NCBI RefSeq assembly: GCF_900110765.1
Contig: NZ_FOEO01000016.1
Coordinates: 1-64,000, forward strand
DNA from: Pseudomonas sp. NFACC02
Lineage (GTDB): Bacteria > Pseudomonadota > Gammaproteobacteria > Pseudomonadales > Pseudomonadaceae
Reading direction: 5' to 3'
Length of the DNA stretch: 64,000 bases
The stretch's first letter is position 1, and each line of letters starts with the position of its first letter. This document shows positions 18,701 through 27,187 of the stretch, one piece after another. Made by a program: the position numbers and the translations under genes. The notes beneath the pieces are model-generated. The model worked only from the letters and a program-made list of their open reading frames with translations. It was not told where the DNA came from and did no database searches.

Positions 18701-21700
18701 TGGCCGGTGGAAACGGCAAGGTCAGGGCCGTGGCAATGATTTCCACACTGGTCCAGGCCAGTTGGGTCAGCATGTCGCTGCGGCTTGTGGTCGTGTCATC
18801 GACATCACGCAACTTGCGTTCGATGACCCGGTTGAAGCAGACCTCGCGAAGGTCGGCAATCGGTTCGCGCGTCAAAAAGGGCGCCTTGTCCGCCTTGCCG
18901 TTTTTCATGTCGTTGAGAAAGAACGACAGCGTCCGGCGCGCAGCGATACGGCAACGGTCTTTGTAGTAATCGATCATGCCGCTGTTTTGCAGCGACTCGG
19001 TGAAACGGCTGAACAGCCGGAACTCGATGCTATCCGGTGCCTGAGGGGTATACAGCAGCGCAGCCAGCCGAATCTCGGTCGGTAGCAGGGCGAAGCAGCC
19101 CTGTACCGTCTCGACATGGATCAAGGTGGTGTCGGGAATGACAATCTGGTCAATGCCTGGGAGTCCAGAACCAATGAACGGTTTGTCCACATGTATCTGC
19201 AAAGGATGAACCGGGTAGCGCTCGCGGGTAGTGCTGTCGTTGCGGTCCAGATTCTCGATCGAGGTGGCCAGCCATTGGTATTGAATCGGGCTGATATGCC
19301 CTTGCACCAGGCTTCTCAGCGCAGCGGCCTGCATCTGCAACTGGGTGATCAACAGGCTGGTCGTGCGGCGGTATTCGTAGCCGGGCGATTGCGGGTCGAG
19401 CAGCGTGCGTTTCACCAGCGCGCTGTACTCGTCTGCCAGCCAGTTGCCGCGGACCGAACCCGCGACGATGGCAGGTGTAAGCGGGCTCAGGTCGACGCCT
19501 TCCGGCCCGCTGAAGGTGGCCGTGGAGGCGGTGCTCTCGTTGATGAAATCGAGGCTGTCGTCGTAACCGTCCCGTACCATCTGTGTGTACGTCAGCGTCT
19601 GGCGCGGAGAGGTGATGACAATGCTGTCGGGATCGACCGTTCCGGCGCTCGCGCCCAGCAGCTGGTTGAGCTTCTGGCTGGCACGCTCGCGGACATAGGC
19701 CTCGAATGGCTGAACCTGGGTATGCGACTGCGCTTCATACTGACGCAAAGCGCCTGCGGCGTCGTTTTCAAACTTCACCAGTTGCTGGCGTTGTTCTGTA
19801 CTCGCCTGGACATACCAGTCCGGTGTGTGGCGCTTCTGATCGGCAAGCGTGATCCGCACGTGCTCGTCGACCATCGCGTTTAGCGCGGTGTCGTAAGCGT
19901 CCTGTGTCAACAACTGAACGAAGTTCGCGTCTCGTTCAGGAAGGTGGGCCAGCGCGTTGAGCTTTCCTCTCAGGGCTTGTCTATTTGAGGCGTCCATCTG
20001 GCCAAGCAGGTAGTCGCTCATCAGAGGATCGGCGCTCCACCTGACCAACTCGTCGCGTAATCGGTCTTCGTTGTTGAACGCCTGGAACACCTGATTTCTC
20101 GGTGCGTCGGCGGTGAACATGATCAGTCGTTCGACCTGGCCTGTCGCGTCCTCTTTTCTGAACACCAGAATGTTGCCCAGCGTTCCCTGCTGGTTGAGTC
20201 TGATCAGTTGAACACGCCTGAGCGCGTCATTCCCGGCCGCGTTGCTGATGGACTCGAGCAGGCTGAAATCGTCGTCCGTCAGGTGGCCCTGCATGTTGGC
20301 GGCGTACCCCAGGGCACTGACCTGGTGGCGGATGACCGCTGCCATCAACGCCTGATTCACTGGCTTGCCATACTGGGTGCGCTGGTATTCACCGAAATGT
20401 GAACGGGCGTCGAGCGGTTCGATCAGGTCGGCGAGGTAGTCGGGCGTGAGCTGAGGATAGCGTGTCGAAACCTCGACGCCGTCAATTGAAACAACGGTTC
20501 GCGTCAGGAAATCCGAACCCTTGAGGCGGTCTCCGGAATGCAGGCCATAAAGGGCTAACAGGGTCAGAGACTGGCTTGCCGTATAGGTTTCGCCGGTCAC
20601 CGGTAATTGCCGTTCGGTACTGACGGTGACCATTGACGGATCCAGGTCGTAGCCATGATCGTTCGCCAATCGTGTTTGTACGCACAGTCGGGCGTAGGTC
20701 GAAGGCGACGTTGCGCCGTTCAGGGCGGTGTTGAGCTGTTGGCGGGCGTCATCGTAGCGGGTGATCCGGGTTTGGTATTCCCGGCGTGCGTCGGTATCGG
20801 CCAGCTTCATCCAGTAGGGCCAGCTTGCCCGCAGTTGTACCTCTAGTTGAGCCTGCTCGCGTCGCGCCAGCATGGCCGCAGGGCCGAACAAACCGGGCAT
20901 TTCGGTAGCGTTCGCCAGTGCCTGCGCGCGTACGTCAGGGTTCCAGTTGTGGGCCTGGATGCAGGTGCTTCGTATGTCCTGGCGTTGCTTGTCGAGCTGG
21001 CGGCTGACCGCATAGGCATAGGGATCGCCTGTGATCGGCACCAGCTTGATATCCGTTGCGGTGAACGTTTCCAGGTGCAGGTCGGGGTCGTCGAGAATGG
21101 CGCGCACGGCGTCCCGATACAGGCAATCGGCGTTGATGAACAGCGCATCGCACAAGGCGTCGTCATTGAGCCACTGAACCACCGTTGTGATCAGGGCTTG
21201 CTGATCAGCGAACTGAGTCAGGCCCATTCCTGGCAACGCCAGAAGGCCAGGCCCCGTCGAGGCCTGCAGGAACAGCGCCCCTTTGATCTCGATCCAGGCC
21301 TGTTCGCCCAGCCTGATGTGCAGCGAACAGGCCCGGACGGTTGATGAATCCTTGGCTGTGACAAGCATCGCAACGTCTGGCCAGAGGTCGCGGTCGTGAA
21401 TTTTCAGCGCGATTTCCTGCTGCAGGGCTTGCTGCAGGCTGATAGCGAACAGTGACTGTCGACTGTTTCCCTGAGCAGACGCCGCGCTCCAGAACGCGTC
21501 GATGGTTTCCAGAAATGCCGTGGTTTCTCGCTCCAGTTCATCGCTGTCGTCCGCCTGAATGGCGTTCAGCAATGCCTCTGAGGGCTGGGGCAGCGCCCGA
21601 AGTTCTTCGGTCAGGGTCGTGTGCAGACGACCGAGTGCTTTCAAGGCCGCTGACGCGGCGTCTGCCTGAGCGCTGATGGCGGCGGGCGTAGGGGTTAATG

Positions 21701-21707
21701 CATCCAT
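15798..21707 (-). CDS. giant dermonecrotic-toxin-like protein with tandem TIKI/ChaN-like domains
   Basis: This 1969-residue protein has no signal peptide. The first ~970 residues resemble the large N-terminal regions of Pseudomonas dermonecrotic-toxin-like proteins, with a DPxxI/V-type motif near residues 355 and 692. Residues ~975-1055 form a hydrophobic, alanine-rich stretch (IIATALTLPFPPASFAVGAA) that could insert in membranes. Two homologous domains follow. The second has GEFH at 1671-1674, MEH at 1700-1702, DC at 1764-1765 and GNSH at 1811-1814, the pattern of TIKI/ChaN/EreA-type hydrolases, related to the C2 domain of Pasteurella toxin. The first aligns with it, but the GEFH position reads SESI (1301-1304). 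AGGAA lies six bases before the ATG. The gene stands alone, against the LPS operons on either side, with no obvious immunity or secretion gene. The family is a fair call; target and activity are unknown. Confidence 0.82.
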   Translation of the reverse strand: MDALTPTPAAISAQADAASAALKALGRLHTTLTEELRALPQPSEALLNAIQADDSDELERETTAFLETIDAFWSAASAQGNSRQSLFAISLQQALQQEIALKIHDRDLWPDVAMLVTAKDSSTVRACSLHIRLGEQAWIEIKGALFLQASTGPGLLALPGMGLTQFADQQALITTVVQWLNDDALCDALFINADCLYRDAVRAILDDPDLHLETFTATDIKLVPITGDPYAYAVSRQLDKQRQDIRSTCIQAHNWNPDVRAQALANATEMPGLFGPAAMLARREQAQLEVQLRASWPYWMKLADTDARREYQTRITRYDDARQQLNTALNGATSPSTYARLCVQTRLANDHGYDLDPSMVTVSTERQLPVTGETYTASQSLTLLALYGLHSGDRLKGSDFLTRTVVSIDGVEVSTRYPQLTPDYLADLIEPLDARSHFGEYQRTQYGKPVNQALMAAVIRHQVSALGYAANMQGHLTDDDFSLLESISNAAGNDALRRVQLIRLNQQGTLGNILVFRKEDATGQVERLIMFTADAPRNQVFQAFNNEDRLRDELVRWSADPLMSDYLLGQMDASNRQALRGKLNALAHLPERDANFVQLLTQDAYDTALNAMVDEHVRITLADQKRHTPDWYVQASTEQRQQLVKFENDAAGALRQYEAQSHTQVQPFEAYVRERASQKLNQLLGASAGTVDPDSIVITSPRQTLTYTQMVRDGYDDSLDFINESTASTATFSGPEGVDLSPLTPAIVAGSVRGNWLADEYSALVKRTLLDPQSPGYEYRRTTSLLITQLQMQAAALRSLVQGHISPIQYQWLATSIENLDRNDSTTRERYPVHPLQIHVDKPFIGSGLPGIDQIVIPDTTLIHVETVQGCFALLPTEIRLAALLYTPQAPDSIEFRLFSRFTESLQNSGMIDYYKDRCRIAARRTLSFFLNDMKNGKADKAPFLTREPIADLREVCFNRVIERKLRDVDDTTTSRSDMLTQLAWTSVEIIATALTLPFPPASFAVGAALSLRDTLLAVKALASERPEDANLLILASIFNALGAAGDAASGLKGFGGIVRKLEARSPRHTGWTPLTPDLQSMDRAVIASLDEVLPDRAVALALPETTPGLSGHATGVRLENGRHCITMNNQTYQVQYDARLRCWNIVDPANPFAFFGRQPVRLNDDGNWVLLDRTNLRGGGLDDQARFTPLQEQPSHATVPSADILEYELPAHLQPAMTRILATSPQDPTGLGMEEYFELVYGQARHMYTSLREKLYRDAQAFFLRTALPPRPTLPDIRPSTTLSAFLENAFSHSNGLVLSESIDSVASKRLLLLNMPLLAQQRVEVLYIEHLFTDKHLSKLAKYKAQGSRVRTGSHEIKDHLEYLNDGALSNQSREYDYYHLIKQAHRHNIEVRPFSSSVSYPMREHPVVIAAEDNAAAQKMSNFFGHKLISGDVAAQPTRRWVALLDHKLATTHDDVPGIAELQGAISVEIKDVPAGRVTRIRRTPASASAEVQPSGCDFKIEFANPHLTEPPSIAAVPTALDNALRQQLDSAAMGGTHTGDHGFHWDADAGWQRVDAEDWLPESPPTALQQSFADPVYEVSVDARPTVHELAHFKRKGLDWEYHFEEPELESVRSEFFARRQQLEKDARSILTTELPPRPTMPVLTPHMDPQTFIRTLYEHTDGMVIGEFHDSLASKKLIIDNLPLLAEQNVKTLYMEHLLTDLHQTDLDRFIDTGQMSKRLLHDLKTLDQGHVTDPDGVYTFEKLVINAREHGLEVRAIDCAASYYLKGLSSDSFTGRQQMMNYFASRTIRRHQAVMGTHRWVALVGNSHSNTYADLVPGLAELEGGIGLRVLDVSVGTSRGITLDPGERVRIPLRNREEFLKGDFRVELEVRRSPAAIRPPQPLTIEDRLSRPGMFLTEQQEGGAYVIIHRSRDNEIHHTPVRLNAVGNVFVERPSWTAIHRRPYEDMDALVLALEDINLTRVG

Positions 21708-21741
21708 GTGGGGTTCCTGATCATCCTTTCATCAAGGACAT

Positions 21742-21792
21742 GAGTGGTGCGGGTGGCCCGCTTGATTGAGGACGCACAATCAATCACCACTC
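21742..21792. other. three-way-junction fold upstream of the toxin-like gene
   Basis: Three perfect stems tile this segment almost without gaps: GAGTGGT / ACCACTC closes it, GCGGG TGG CCCGC forms one inner hairpin, and TTGATTG / CAATCAA with loop AGGACGCA forms the other. In the toxin-like transcript it would lie in the 5' leader, 35 to 85 bases before the ATG. It could be a cis-acting RNA, a protein site or a remnant of the insertion event. Confidence 0.55.
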
Positions 21793-21848
21793 GACAGGCG
21801 CGGGGCGGTACATATCTATTGCCCAGCGCCATACGACCTTCATTACGC

Positions 21849-21854
21849 TATAAT
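21849..21854 (+). promoter_or_regulatory. candidate -10 box for the wapO operon
   Basis: A perfect TATAAT lies 94 bases before the wapO start codon. I find no good -35 box at 16-18 bases. Because the toxin-like gene on the other strand cuts wapO off from the upstream LPS genes, a promoter is expected here. Confidence 0.45.
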
Positions 21855-21947
21855 CCCGCCCTTTAGCTGCCCGCCGCACCTGTGCCGGGCACACCTTATT
21901 GATCAGGCGCATGCCGCCTGCACGCAGACTTAAGAGGCTAGACCCTA

Positions 21948-23705
21948 GTGGCATTGACGATCCTTGGCCTGTCCGGCGCCCTTAGCCATGATCCTTCCGC
22001 GGCCCTGTACATCGACGGCAAGCTGGTGGCAGCCGCCGAAGAAGAGCGTTTCGTTCGCGACAAGCACGCAAAGAACCGCATGCCCTACGAATCGGCGAAG
22101 TTCTGTCTGGAACAGGCGGGCATCAAGCCGTCCGATGTCGACGTGGTTGCCATTCCGTTTGCGCCGATCAGCCTGTTCGGTGAGGCCCGCTGGCACTACG
22201 CCAAGCGCTATTGGTACGCTCCGGACCGCGCGCTCGACGCCATCCTGATGGGCAACCGTCGCTACAAGCGCTATCGCAACAAGATTGTCTGGTGCCTTGA
22301 GCAACTGGGTTTCGACCCGAAGAAGATCAAGATCGAGCCGGTGGAGCACCACCTGGCTCACGCGTCCAGCGCGTACCACTGCTCCGGTTTCAAAGAGAAA
22401 ACCGCGATTCTGGGCATCGACGGCAAGGGTGAGTACGCCACCACGTTCTTCGGCTACGGCGAAAACGGCAAGATCCACAAGATCAAGGAATTCTACGATC
22501 CGGATTCCCTGGGCGGTCTGTACGGCGCAATTACCGAGTTCCTCGGATTTGAAATGCTCGACGGCGAGTTCAAGGTCATGGGCATGGCGCCGTACGGCGA
22601 CGCCAGCAAATACGACTTCTCGCGTCTGGCCAGCTTCGAGAACGGCGAACTGGTGATCAACACCGAGTACGCCAACGTCATCGGCCTGCGTCGTTATAAA
22701 GAGAAGGGCAAGGGTTTCTACTTCTCGCCAAAACTGATCGAGTGGCTGGGTCCCAAGCGCGAAGGCGACATTGCCGACGAGCCGTACATCCACTACGCCG
22801 CCAGCATGCAGGCGCTGTTCGAGAAGCTGGCCTTGCAGATGATGGATCACTACCTGGGTGACATCCTCAAGGAAACCGGCAAGATCGCGTTCGCGGGCGG
22901 TTGCGCGCTGAACGTCAAGCTGAACCAGAAGATCATCGCGCGTCCGGAAGTCAAAGAGCTGTTCGTCCAGCCCGCTTCCGGTGACGCCGGTACTGCCGTC
23001 GGTGCGGCGGCCTACGTTTCCCACGCCCGTGGCGTGCCGGTCGAGAAGATGGAGCACGTCTACCTCGGCCCGTCGTACAGCAACGAAGACGTGATCGCGG
23101 CCTGTGCCCGTCACCCGAGCCAGCCAAAATGGCGCAAGCTCGAAAACATGCCGGAGCAAATCGCCAAAATCATGGTCGACGGTAACCCGGTCGCCTGGTT
23201 CCAGGGCCGTATGGAGTTCGGTCCGCGCGCCTTGGGCGGTCGGTCGATCATCGGTTGCCCGAGCGTGGCCGGCGTGGCCGACCGCATCAACCACCAGATC
23301 AAGTTCCGCGAGCGCTGGAGGCCATTCTGCCCGTCGATGCTCGACACCGTCGCGCCGCAGATGATCAAGATCGATCACCCTGCGCCGTTCATGACCTTCA
23401 CGTTTGAAGTCGCCGAAGAGTGGAAGACCCGCGTGCCGGAAGTCGTCCACGAAGACGGCACTTCCCGTGCCCAGGTCCTCAAGCGTGAATACAACCCGCG
23501 CTATTACGACATGATGAAAGCGCTGGAGAACCTGACCGGTAATGGTGTGTCGCTCAACACGTCGCTCAACCGTCGTGGCGAACCGATGATCTGCTCGCCG
23601 ACCGATGCCCTGAACATGTTCTTCGGCTCGGATCTGCAGTACCTGATCATGGAAGACATCCTGGTGGTAAAAGACGGCGCGGACACTTATGACACGCTCG
23701 GCTGA
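21948..23705 (+). CDS. wapO: LPS core carbamoyltransferase (NodU/CmcH family)
   Basis: Carbamoylates heptose II of the LPS inner core, using carbamoyl phosphate. The 585-residue product has the NodU-family signatures: N-terminal GLSGALSHDPSAALYIDGKL, HHLAHASSAYHCSGF near residue 130 (metal-binding His residues) and FQGRMEFGPRALGGRSI near residue 420. The GTG start follows TAAGAGG. It corresponds in position to P. aeruginosa PA5005, next to the kinase genes there but separated from them here by the toxin-like gene. It overlaps wapH by 17 bases. Confidence 0.92.
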   Translation: MALTILGLSGALSHDPSAALYIDGKLVAAAEEERFVRDKHAKNRMPYESAKFCLEQAGIKPSDVDVVAIPFAPISLFGEARWHYAKRYWYAPDRALDAILMGNRRYKRYRNKIVWCLEQLGFDPKKIKIEPVEHHLAHASSAYHCSGFKEKTAILGIDGKGEYATTFFGYGENGKIHKIKEFYDPDSLGGLYGAITEFLGFEMLDGEFKVMGMAPYGDASKYDFSRLASFENGELVINTEYANVIGLRRYKEKGKGFYFSPKLIEWLGPKREGDIADEPYIHYAASMQALFEKLALQMMDHYLGDILKETGKIAFAGGCALNVKLNQKIIARPEVKELFVQPASGDAGTAVGAAAYVSHARGVPVEKMEHVYLGPSYSNEDVIAACARHPSQPKWRKLENMPEQIAKIMVDGNPVAWFQGRMEFGPRALGGRSIIGCPSVAGVADRINHQIKFRERWRPFCPSMLDTVAPQMIKIDHPAPFMTFTFEVAEEWKTRVPEVVHEDGTSRAQVLKREYNPRYYDMMKALENLTGNGVSLNTSLNRRGEPMICSPTDALNMFFGSDLQYLIMEDILVVKDGADTYDTLG

Positions 23706-24819
23706 GCGCCATGTGTTGCAGTTCTGCCACGGCTATGACGGGCCGTTTCTCGACTGTGCCCGTCAATACGCCAGCCTGTTCGCGGGGAAGGGATATCGGG
23801 TGACCACCGTATTCCTGACCGGCACGGCGGACGCCGAGGTGGCCGAAAACTGCGCCTCGGATGACGTGCTGTTCATGGAGTACAGCTCCAAGGCCATTCG
23901 TGGCTTGAAGCTGGGCGCCATTCGCGACCTGCGCAAGATTGCTGCCTCCCGAAACTTCTCGTTCTGTATCGCTCATCGCTTCAAACCGATTTACATCGCA
24001 CTGCTGGCGACCCGCTTGCCGGTGATCGGTGTGCATCACGCGTTTGGTGATTACCAGCGCCGCAGCCGCAAGCTGTTCGCTCACCTGTTCCGCATGCGCC
24101 TGAGCCTGCTCGGCGTGTCTGACGCCGTGCGTGACGACATGCGCCGGTGCCTGCCCAAGTGGCCAACCGGACGTATCCAGACACTCTATAACCGCATCGA
24201 TGTGCAAGCGCTCGCGGCCAGCCAATTGCCGCGCGAAGAGGCCCGCCAGGCGCTGGGTCTGCCGCAGGACGCCTGGATTGTGGGTAACGTCGGACGCCTG
24301 CATCCGGACAAGGACCAGGCGACGCTGTTGCGCGGATTTACTCAGGCATTGCCCAGCCTCCCCGCCAACAGCCAACTGGTGATCCTGGGCAAAGGCCGTC
24401 TGGAGCAGGATCTCAAAGAGCTGGCCATGGAACTCGGTATTGGCCATCAGGTGATGCTGCTGGGACAAGTGCCGCAGGCCAGCCGTTATTTCAAGGCATT
24501 CGACGCCTTCGCCTTGAGCTCCGATCACGAACCGTTCGGCATGGTGCTGCTGGAGGCGATGGTTGCCGGCGTGCCGGTGATCGCCACCGCGTGTGGCGGC
24601 GCGAAGGAAGTCGTTGAAGGCGTCGGTATCCTGTTTCCGTTGAAGGATGCCGAGCATCTGGCGCAGGGCTTGGTTCACCTGTCGCGGCTGGATGCCGTGC
24701 AGCGTGAATCCTGCGCCGAGATGATGCTGGACCGCCTGCGTGATCGCTTCTCCGATGAGGCGGTACGCAGGGTGTTCTGGCGTCTGCCGCAAGTCACCGA
24801 CCTGACTGCGGAGTCCTGA
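23689..24819 (+). CDS. wapH: LPS core glycosyltransferase, GT4 family
   Basis: Retaining GT4-type transferase of 376 residues. The N-terminal domain starts RHVLQFCHGYDGPFLDCARQ. The C-terminal donor domain has GNVGRLHPDKDQ (near residue 200) and the motif SSDHEPFGMVLLEAMVAGVP (near residue 280) with the catalytic Glu pair. By position it matches PA5004 (wapH), which adds an outer-core sugar. The ATG lies inside the end of wapO; a GTG at 23713 would drop eight residues. It shares one base with the next gene. Confidence 0.88.
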   Translation: MTRSAERHVLQFCHGYDGPFLDCARQYASLFAGKGYRVTTVFLTGTADAEVAENCASDDVLFMEYSSKAIRGLKLGAIRDLRKIAASRNFSFCIAHRFKPIYIALLATRLPVIGVHHAFGDYQRRSRKLFAHLFRMRLSLLGVSDAVRDDMRRCLPKWPTGRIQTLYNRIDVQALAASQLPREEARQALGLPQDAWIVGNVGRLHPDKDQATLLRGFTQALPSLPANSQLVILGKGRLEQDLKELAMELGIGHQVMLLGQVPQASRYFKAFDAFALSSDHEPFGMVLLEAMVAGVPVIATACGGAKEVVEGVGILFPLKDAEHLAQGLVHLSRLDAVQRESCAEMMLDRLRDRFSDEAVRRVFWRLPQVTDLTAES

Positions 24820-25715
24820 TGCTCAATCGTTTTCAAGCTTGGCGTGAGCGTGGCTGGACGCAGATCGATGCGACCGCTTATCAACATGCCTGGCAACGTT
24901 ATGGTGGCAGTGTCGCCACGCATCCTCTGGTGGTCGAACGTCTGGCGGGCCTGGCGCAAATCCCGGTGCGTTACCTGGGATGGCCTCGGGACGGCGAGCT
25001 GAAAGCCGCAATCCCGACCTGGGGGCGCTCGCTGGCGCTGTCCAAGGACGTGCTCAAACGTCATGGCAAAAAGGGCCTGTACGATTTGGGCAACGCTGAG
25101 CTGATCCTGCCGGTGGCTGCCGATGCTCACGTTCCGCTGCGTCATCGTGGCCGCTATCTCTCGGCGCTGAGTCAGGGACGCATCGCGACCCTCAAGCCGC
25201 AGGCCGAGTCGCTGGCCATGGCGCGCACGCCGGAAGACCTGTCGAAGAAATTCCGTTACAACCAGCGTCGCGAGCTGCGGCTGCTTGAAGAAGCCGGCGG
25301 CATCGTTCGTCCCGTCACCGACTTCACCAGCGCTGAACTGGCCAGCATGTACTGCGACCTGTTTCAGCGTCGCTGGGGTTTTGCCGCGACCGGTGCCGAG
25401 CGAATGGCCGATGTCATCGAGCTGCTGCGTGAACTGCTCATCGGGTCAGTGATCTTCCTCAACGATGCCCCGATTGCCATTCAGCTGGTGTACCGCGTCG
25501 AAGCGCCCGAGTGGATCAGCATCGAATACATCAATGGTGGCGTCGATCCCCAGACCCGTGAGTTCAGCCCCGGCAGCGTGTTGAGTTTCCTCAATACGCA
25601 AAGCGCCTGGGAGCATGCCCGGGCGCTGGGCAAGCCGCTGCGTTTTTCCTTTGGTCGTGCCGATCGTGAATACAAGGATCGTTGGTGCAACCCCGTTCCG
25701 GTGTTTCAGGTGTGA
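24819..25715 (+). CDS. mig-14: Mig-14 family protein
   Basis: 298-residue member of the Mig-14 family, named from a Salmonella macrophage-induced gene linked to antimicrobial-peptide resistance. The fold is GNAT/FemAB-like, suggested by the segment KFRYNQRRELRLLEEAGG near residue 147 and by SIEYINGG; I see no signal peptide. The substrate is not known. Its place between wapH and dnpA, as in P. aeruginosa PA5003, points to an envelope role. Its ATG overlaps the wapH stop and its stop overlaps the next start as GTGA. Confidence 0.87.
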   Translation: MLNRFQAWRERGWTQIDATAYQHAWQRYGGSVATHPLVVERLAGLAQIPVRYLGWPRDGELKAAIPTWGRSLALSKDVLKRHGKKGLYDLGNAELILPVAADAHVPLRHRGRYLSALSQGRIATLKPQAESLAMARTPEDLSKKFRYNQRRELRLLEEAGGIVRPVTDFTSAELASMYCDLFQRRWGFAATGAERMADVIELLRELLIGSVIFLNDAPIAIQLVYRVEAPEWISIEYINGGVDPQTREFSPGSVLSFLNTQSAWEHARALGKPLRFSFGRADREYKDRWCNPVPVFQV

Positions 25716-27121
25716 GTCGCAAACAGGCATTGCTCAAGCGTCATCGCCGTCACAAGCGAATGGCGTTGATGGCGGCGTTGGTCGTCCTCATTCTGCTCGG
25801 CGTCCTGCTGGCGTGGTGGTTGCCCCTGGTTCTGGCAGTGCTGGGGTGGGTGGCTCACGAGGCGTGGTTTGCCGACCACCTGTTTTATTCACCTGGCGAC
25901 GACTATCAGTATCGGTTCCCTGCAGAGAGCGAAGTGCCTGGCGTGGAGCTGCGTGGGGATCTGCTGCACCTTGACCCCTCGTTGGCCCTCGACGGCTCAG
26001 AGACGCTGGTGCTTGCGCTGCCGATCAAAAGCACATGGCTGGGCCGTTTCCTCGATCCGTCCGTCGAGCTCGCCAGTGGAGAGATGAGCGACAGCCAGGC
26101 GTTCGAGCGCGGCGTGAACGGTTTGCGCTACCTCAATCTCACCGGCTTTTACGCGGCCTTGAACGCAGGTACGTTGCGCATTCGCGGGCGGCGATGCGGC
26201 ATTCAGGGGTCTCCGCGACTCTGGTCGTTCCGCCATGAGGATGCGCGGCGCCAGCGGGTCATGGTCATCGCGCCGCATGCCGATGACGCCGAGCTGGCGG
26301 CTTTCGGCTTGTACGCCAAGGCCGAGGAAAGCTGGATCGTGACGCTTACCGCTGGCGAAATCGAAGCCGGGCATTATCAGCAGATGGGGATGAGTCGCGC
26401 CGATGCCGCGCGGATCAAAGGCCGGCTGCGGGCCTGGGACAGCATCACTGTGCCGCGTTGGGCGGGCGTGCCGGAGTCTCGTTGCGTACAGCTGGGGTAT
26501 TTCTGTTTGCAGTTGCCTGCCATGCAGGCCACGCCCGATCAGCCTGTCGCGTCCCGTGAAGCGGATCTGAACGATACGCGTCTGTTTCGCCAGTTCAACG
26601 CCATGGTGCTGCCCGGCGATGAGGACGGTGCTCCCACCTGGAACAACCTGATCGCTGACCTGCGGGCTCTGTTGCTGCACGCACGACCTCAGGTCGTGGT
26701 GATGCCGCATGCCACGATTGATCCTCATCCGGATCACATCTGTTCACAGGCGGCGGTTCTGGAGGCGTTGACGGGGCTGGAGTGGCAGCCGAACGTCATT
26801 CTCGGGTACGCCAATCATTTGCACGATAACGATCGCTGGCCGATGGGCAACGCATACAGCGGCGTGGCGCTGCCCCCGGTATTCGAGCCTTCCGAGACGT
26901 TGGTCCCCTACAGTATTGAACTCAATGCAGAACAACAACGAGACAAGGCCATGGCCTTGGGTATGATGCATGACCTGCAGCCGCCTGCTCCGCTCAAACG
27001 CCGGGTTCGGCGATGGCTGCAGACGGTATTGGCTGGCCGACGATGGCCCGCGGAAGGCGAGAACGAGTTTTTCAGAAAGGCCGTGCGTCGCCACGAGCTG
27101 TTCTGGCGCAAGGAGCTCTGA
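25712..27121 (+). CDS. dnpA: PIG-L family de-N-acetylase
   Basis: 469-residue membrane-anchored deacetylase of the PIG-L/LmbE family. A positively charged N-terminus precedes one or two transmembrane segments (residues ~15-45, LVVLILLGVLLAWWLPLV). The zinc-site motif APHADDAELAAFG lies near residue 190 and the second motif PHATIDPHPDHICSQ near residue 330. P. aeruginosa PA5002 (DnpA) in this position is reported to affect antibiotic persistence; the substrate is probably an N-acetyl sugar of the core. I chose the GTG at 25712, which overlaps the mig-14 stop and gives MSRKQALLKRHRRHKR; upstream TTG/GTG codons lie inside mig-14. Confidence 0.87.
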   Translation: MSRKQALLKRHRRHKRMALMAALVVLILLGVLLAWWLPLVLAVLGWVAHEAWFADHLFYSPGDDYQYRFPAESEVPGVELRGDLLHLDPSLALDGSETLVLALPIKSTWLGRFLDPSVELASGEMSDSQAFERGVNGLRYLNLTGFYAALNAGTLRIRGRRCGIQGSPRLWSFRHEDARRQRVMVIAPHADDAELAAFGLYAKAEESWIVTLTAGEIEAGHYQQMGMSRADAARIKGRLRAWDSITVPRWAGVPESRCVQLGYFCLQLPAMQATPDQPVASREADLNDTRLFRQFNAMVLPGDEDGAPTWNNLIADLRALLLHARPQVVVMPHATIDPHPDHICSQAAVLEALTGLEWQPNVILGYANHLHDNDRWPMGNAYSGVALPPVFEPSETLVPYSIELNAEQQRDKAMALGMMHDLQPPAPLKRRVRRWLQTVLAGRRWPAEGENEFFRKAVRRHELFWRKEL

Positions 27122-27128
27122 TAGCCCT

Positions 27129-27147
27129 CGACCACGATCGGTGGTCG
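27129..27147. repeat. short perfect hairpin between dnpA and ssg
   Basis: CGACCAC and GTGGTCG pair around the loop GATCG. No T run follows, so it is not a classical terminator. It may separate the dnpA and ssg messages. Confidence 0.5.
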
Positions 27148-27187
27148 GGCGGCCGGGCATCCATGATCAGGTTTTATAAGGAAGTCC

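Noticed and set aside
15798..21707. Toxin-like gene as part of an Rhs or Tc complex
   Set aside because: No YD repeats, no hyperconserved RHS core and no TcB/TcC-type neighbours can be seen.
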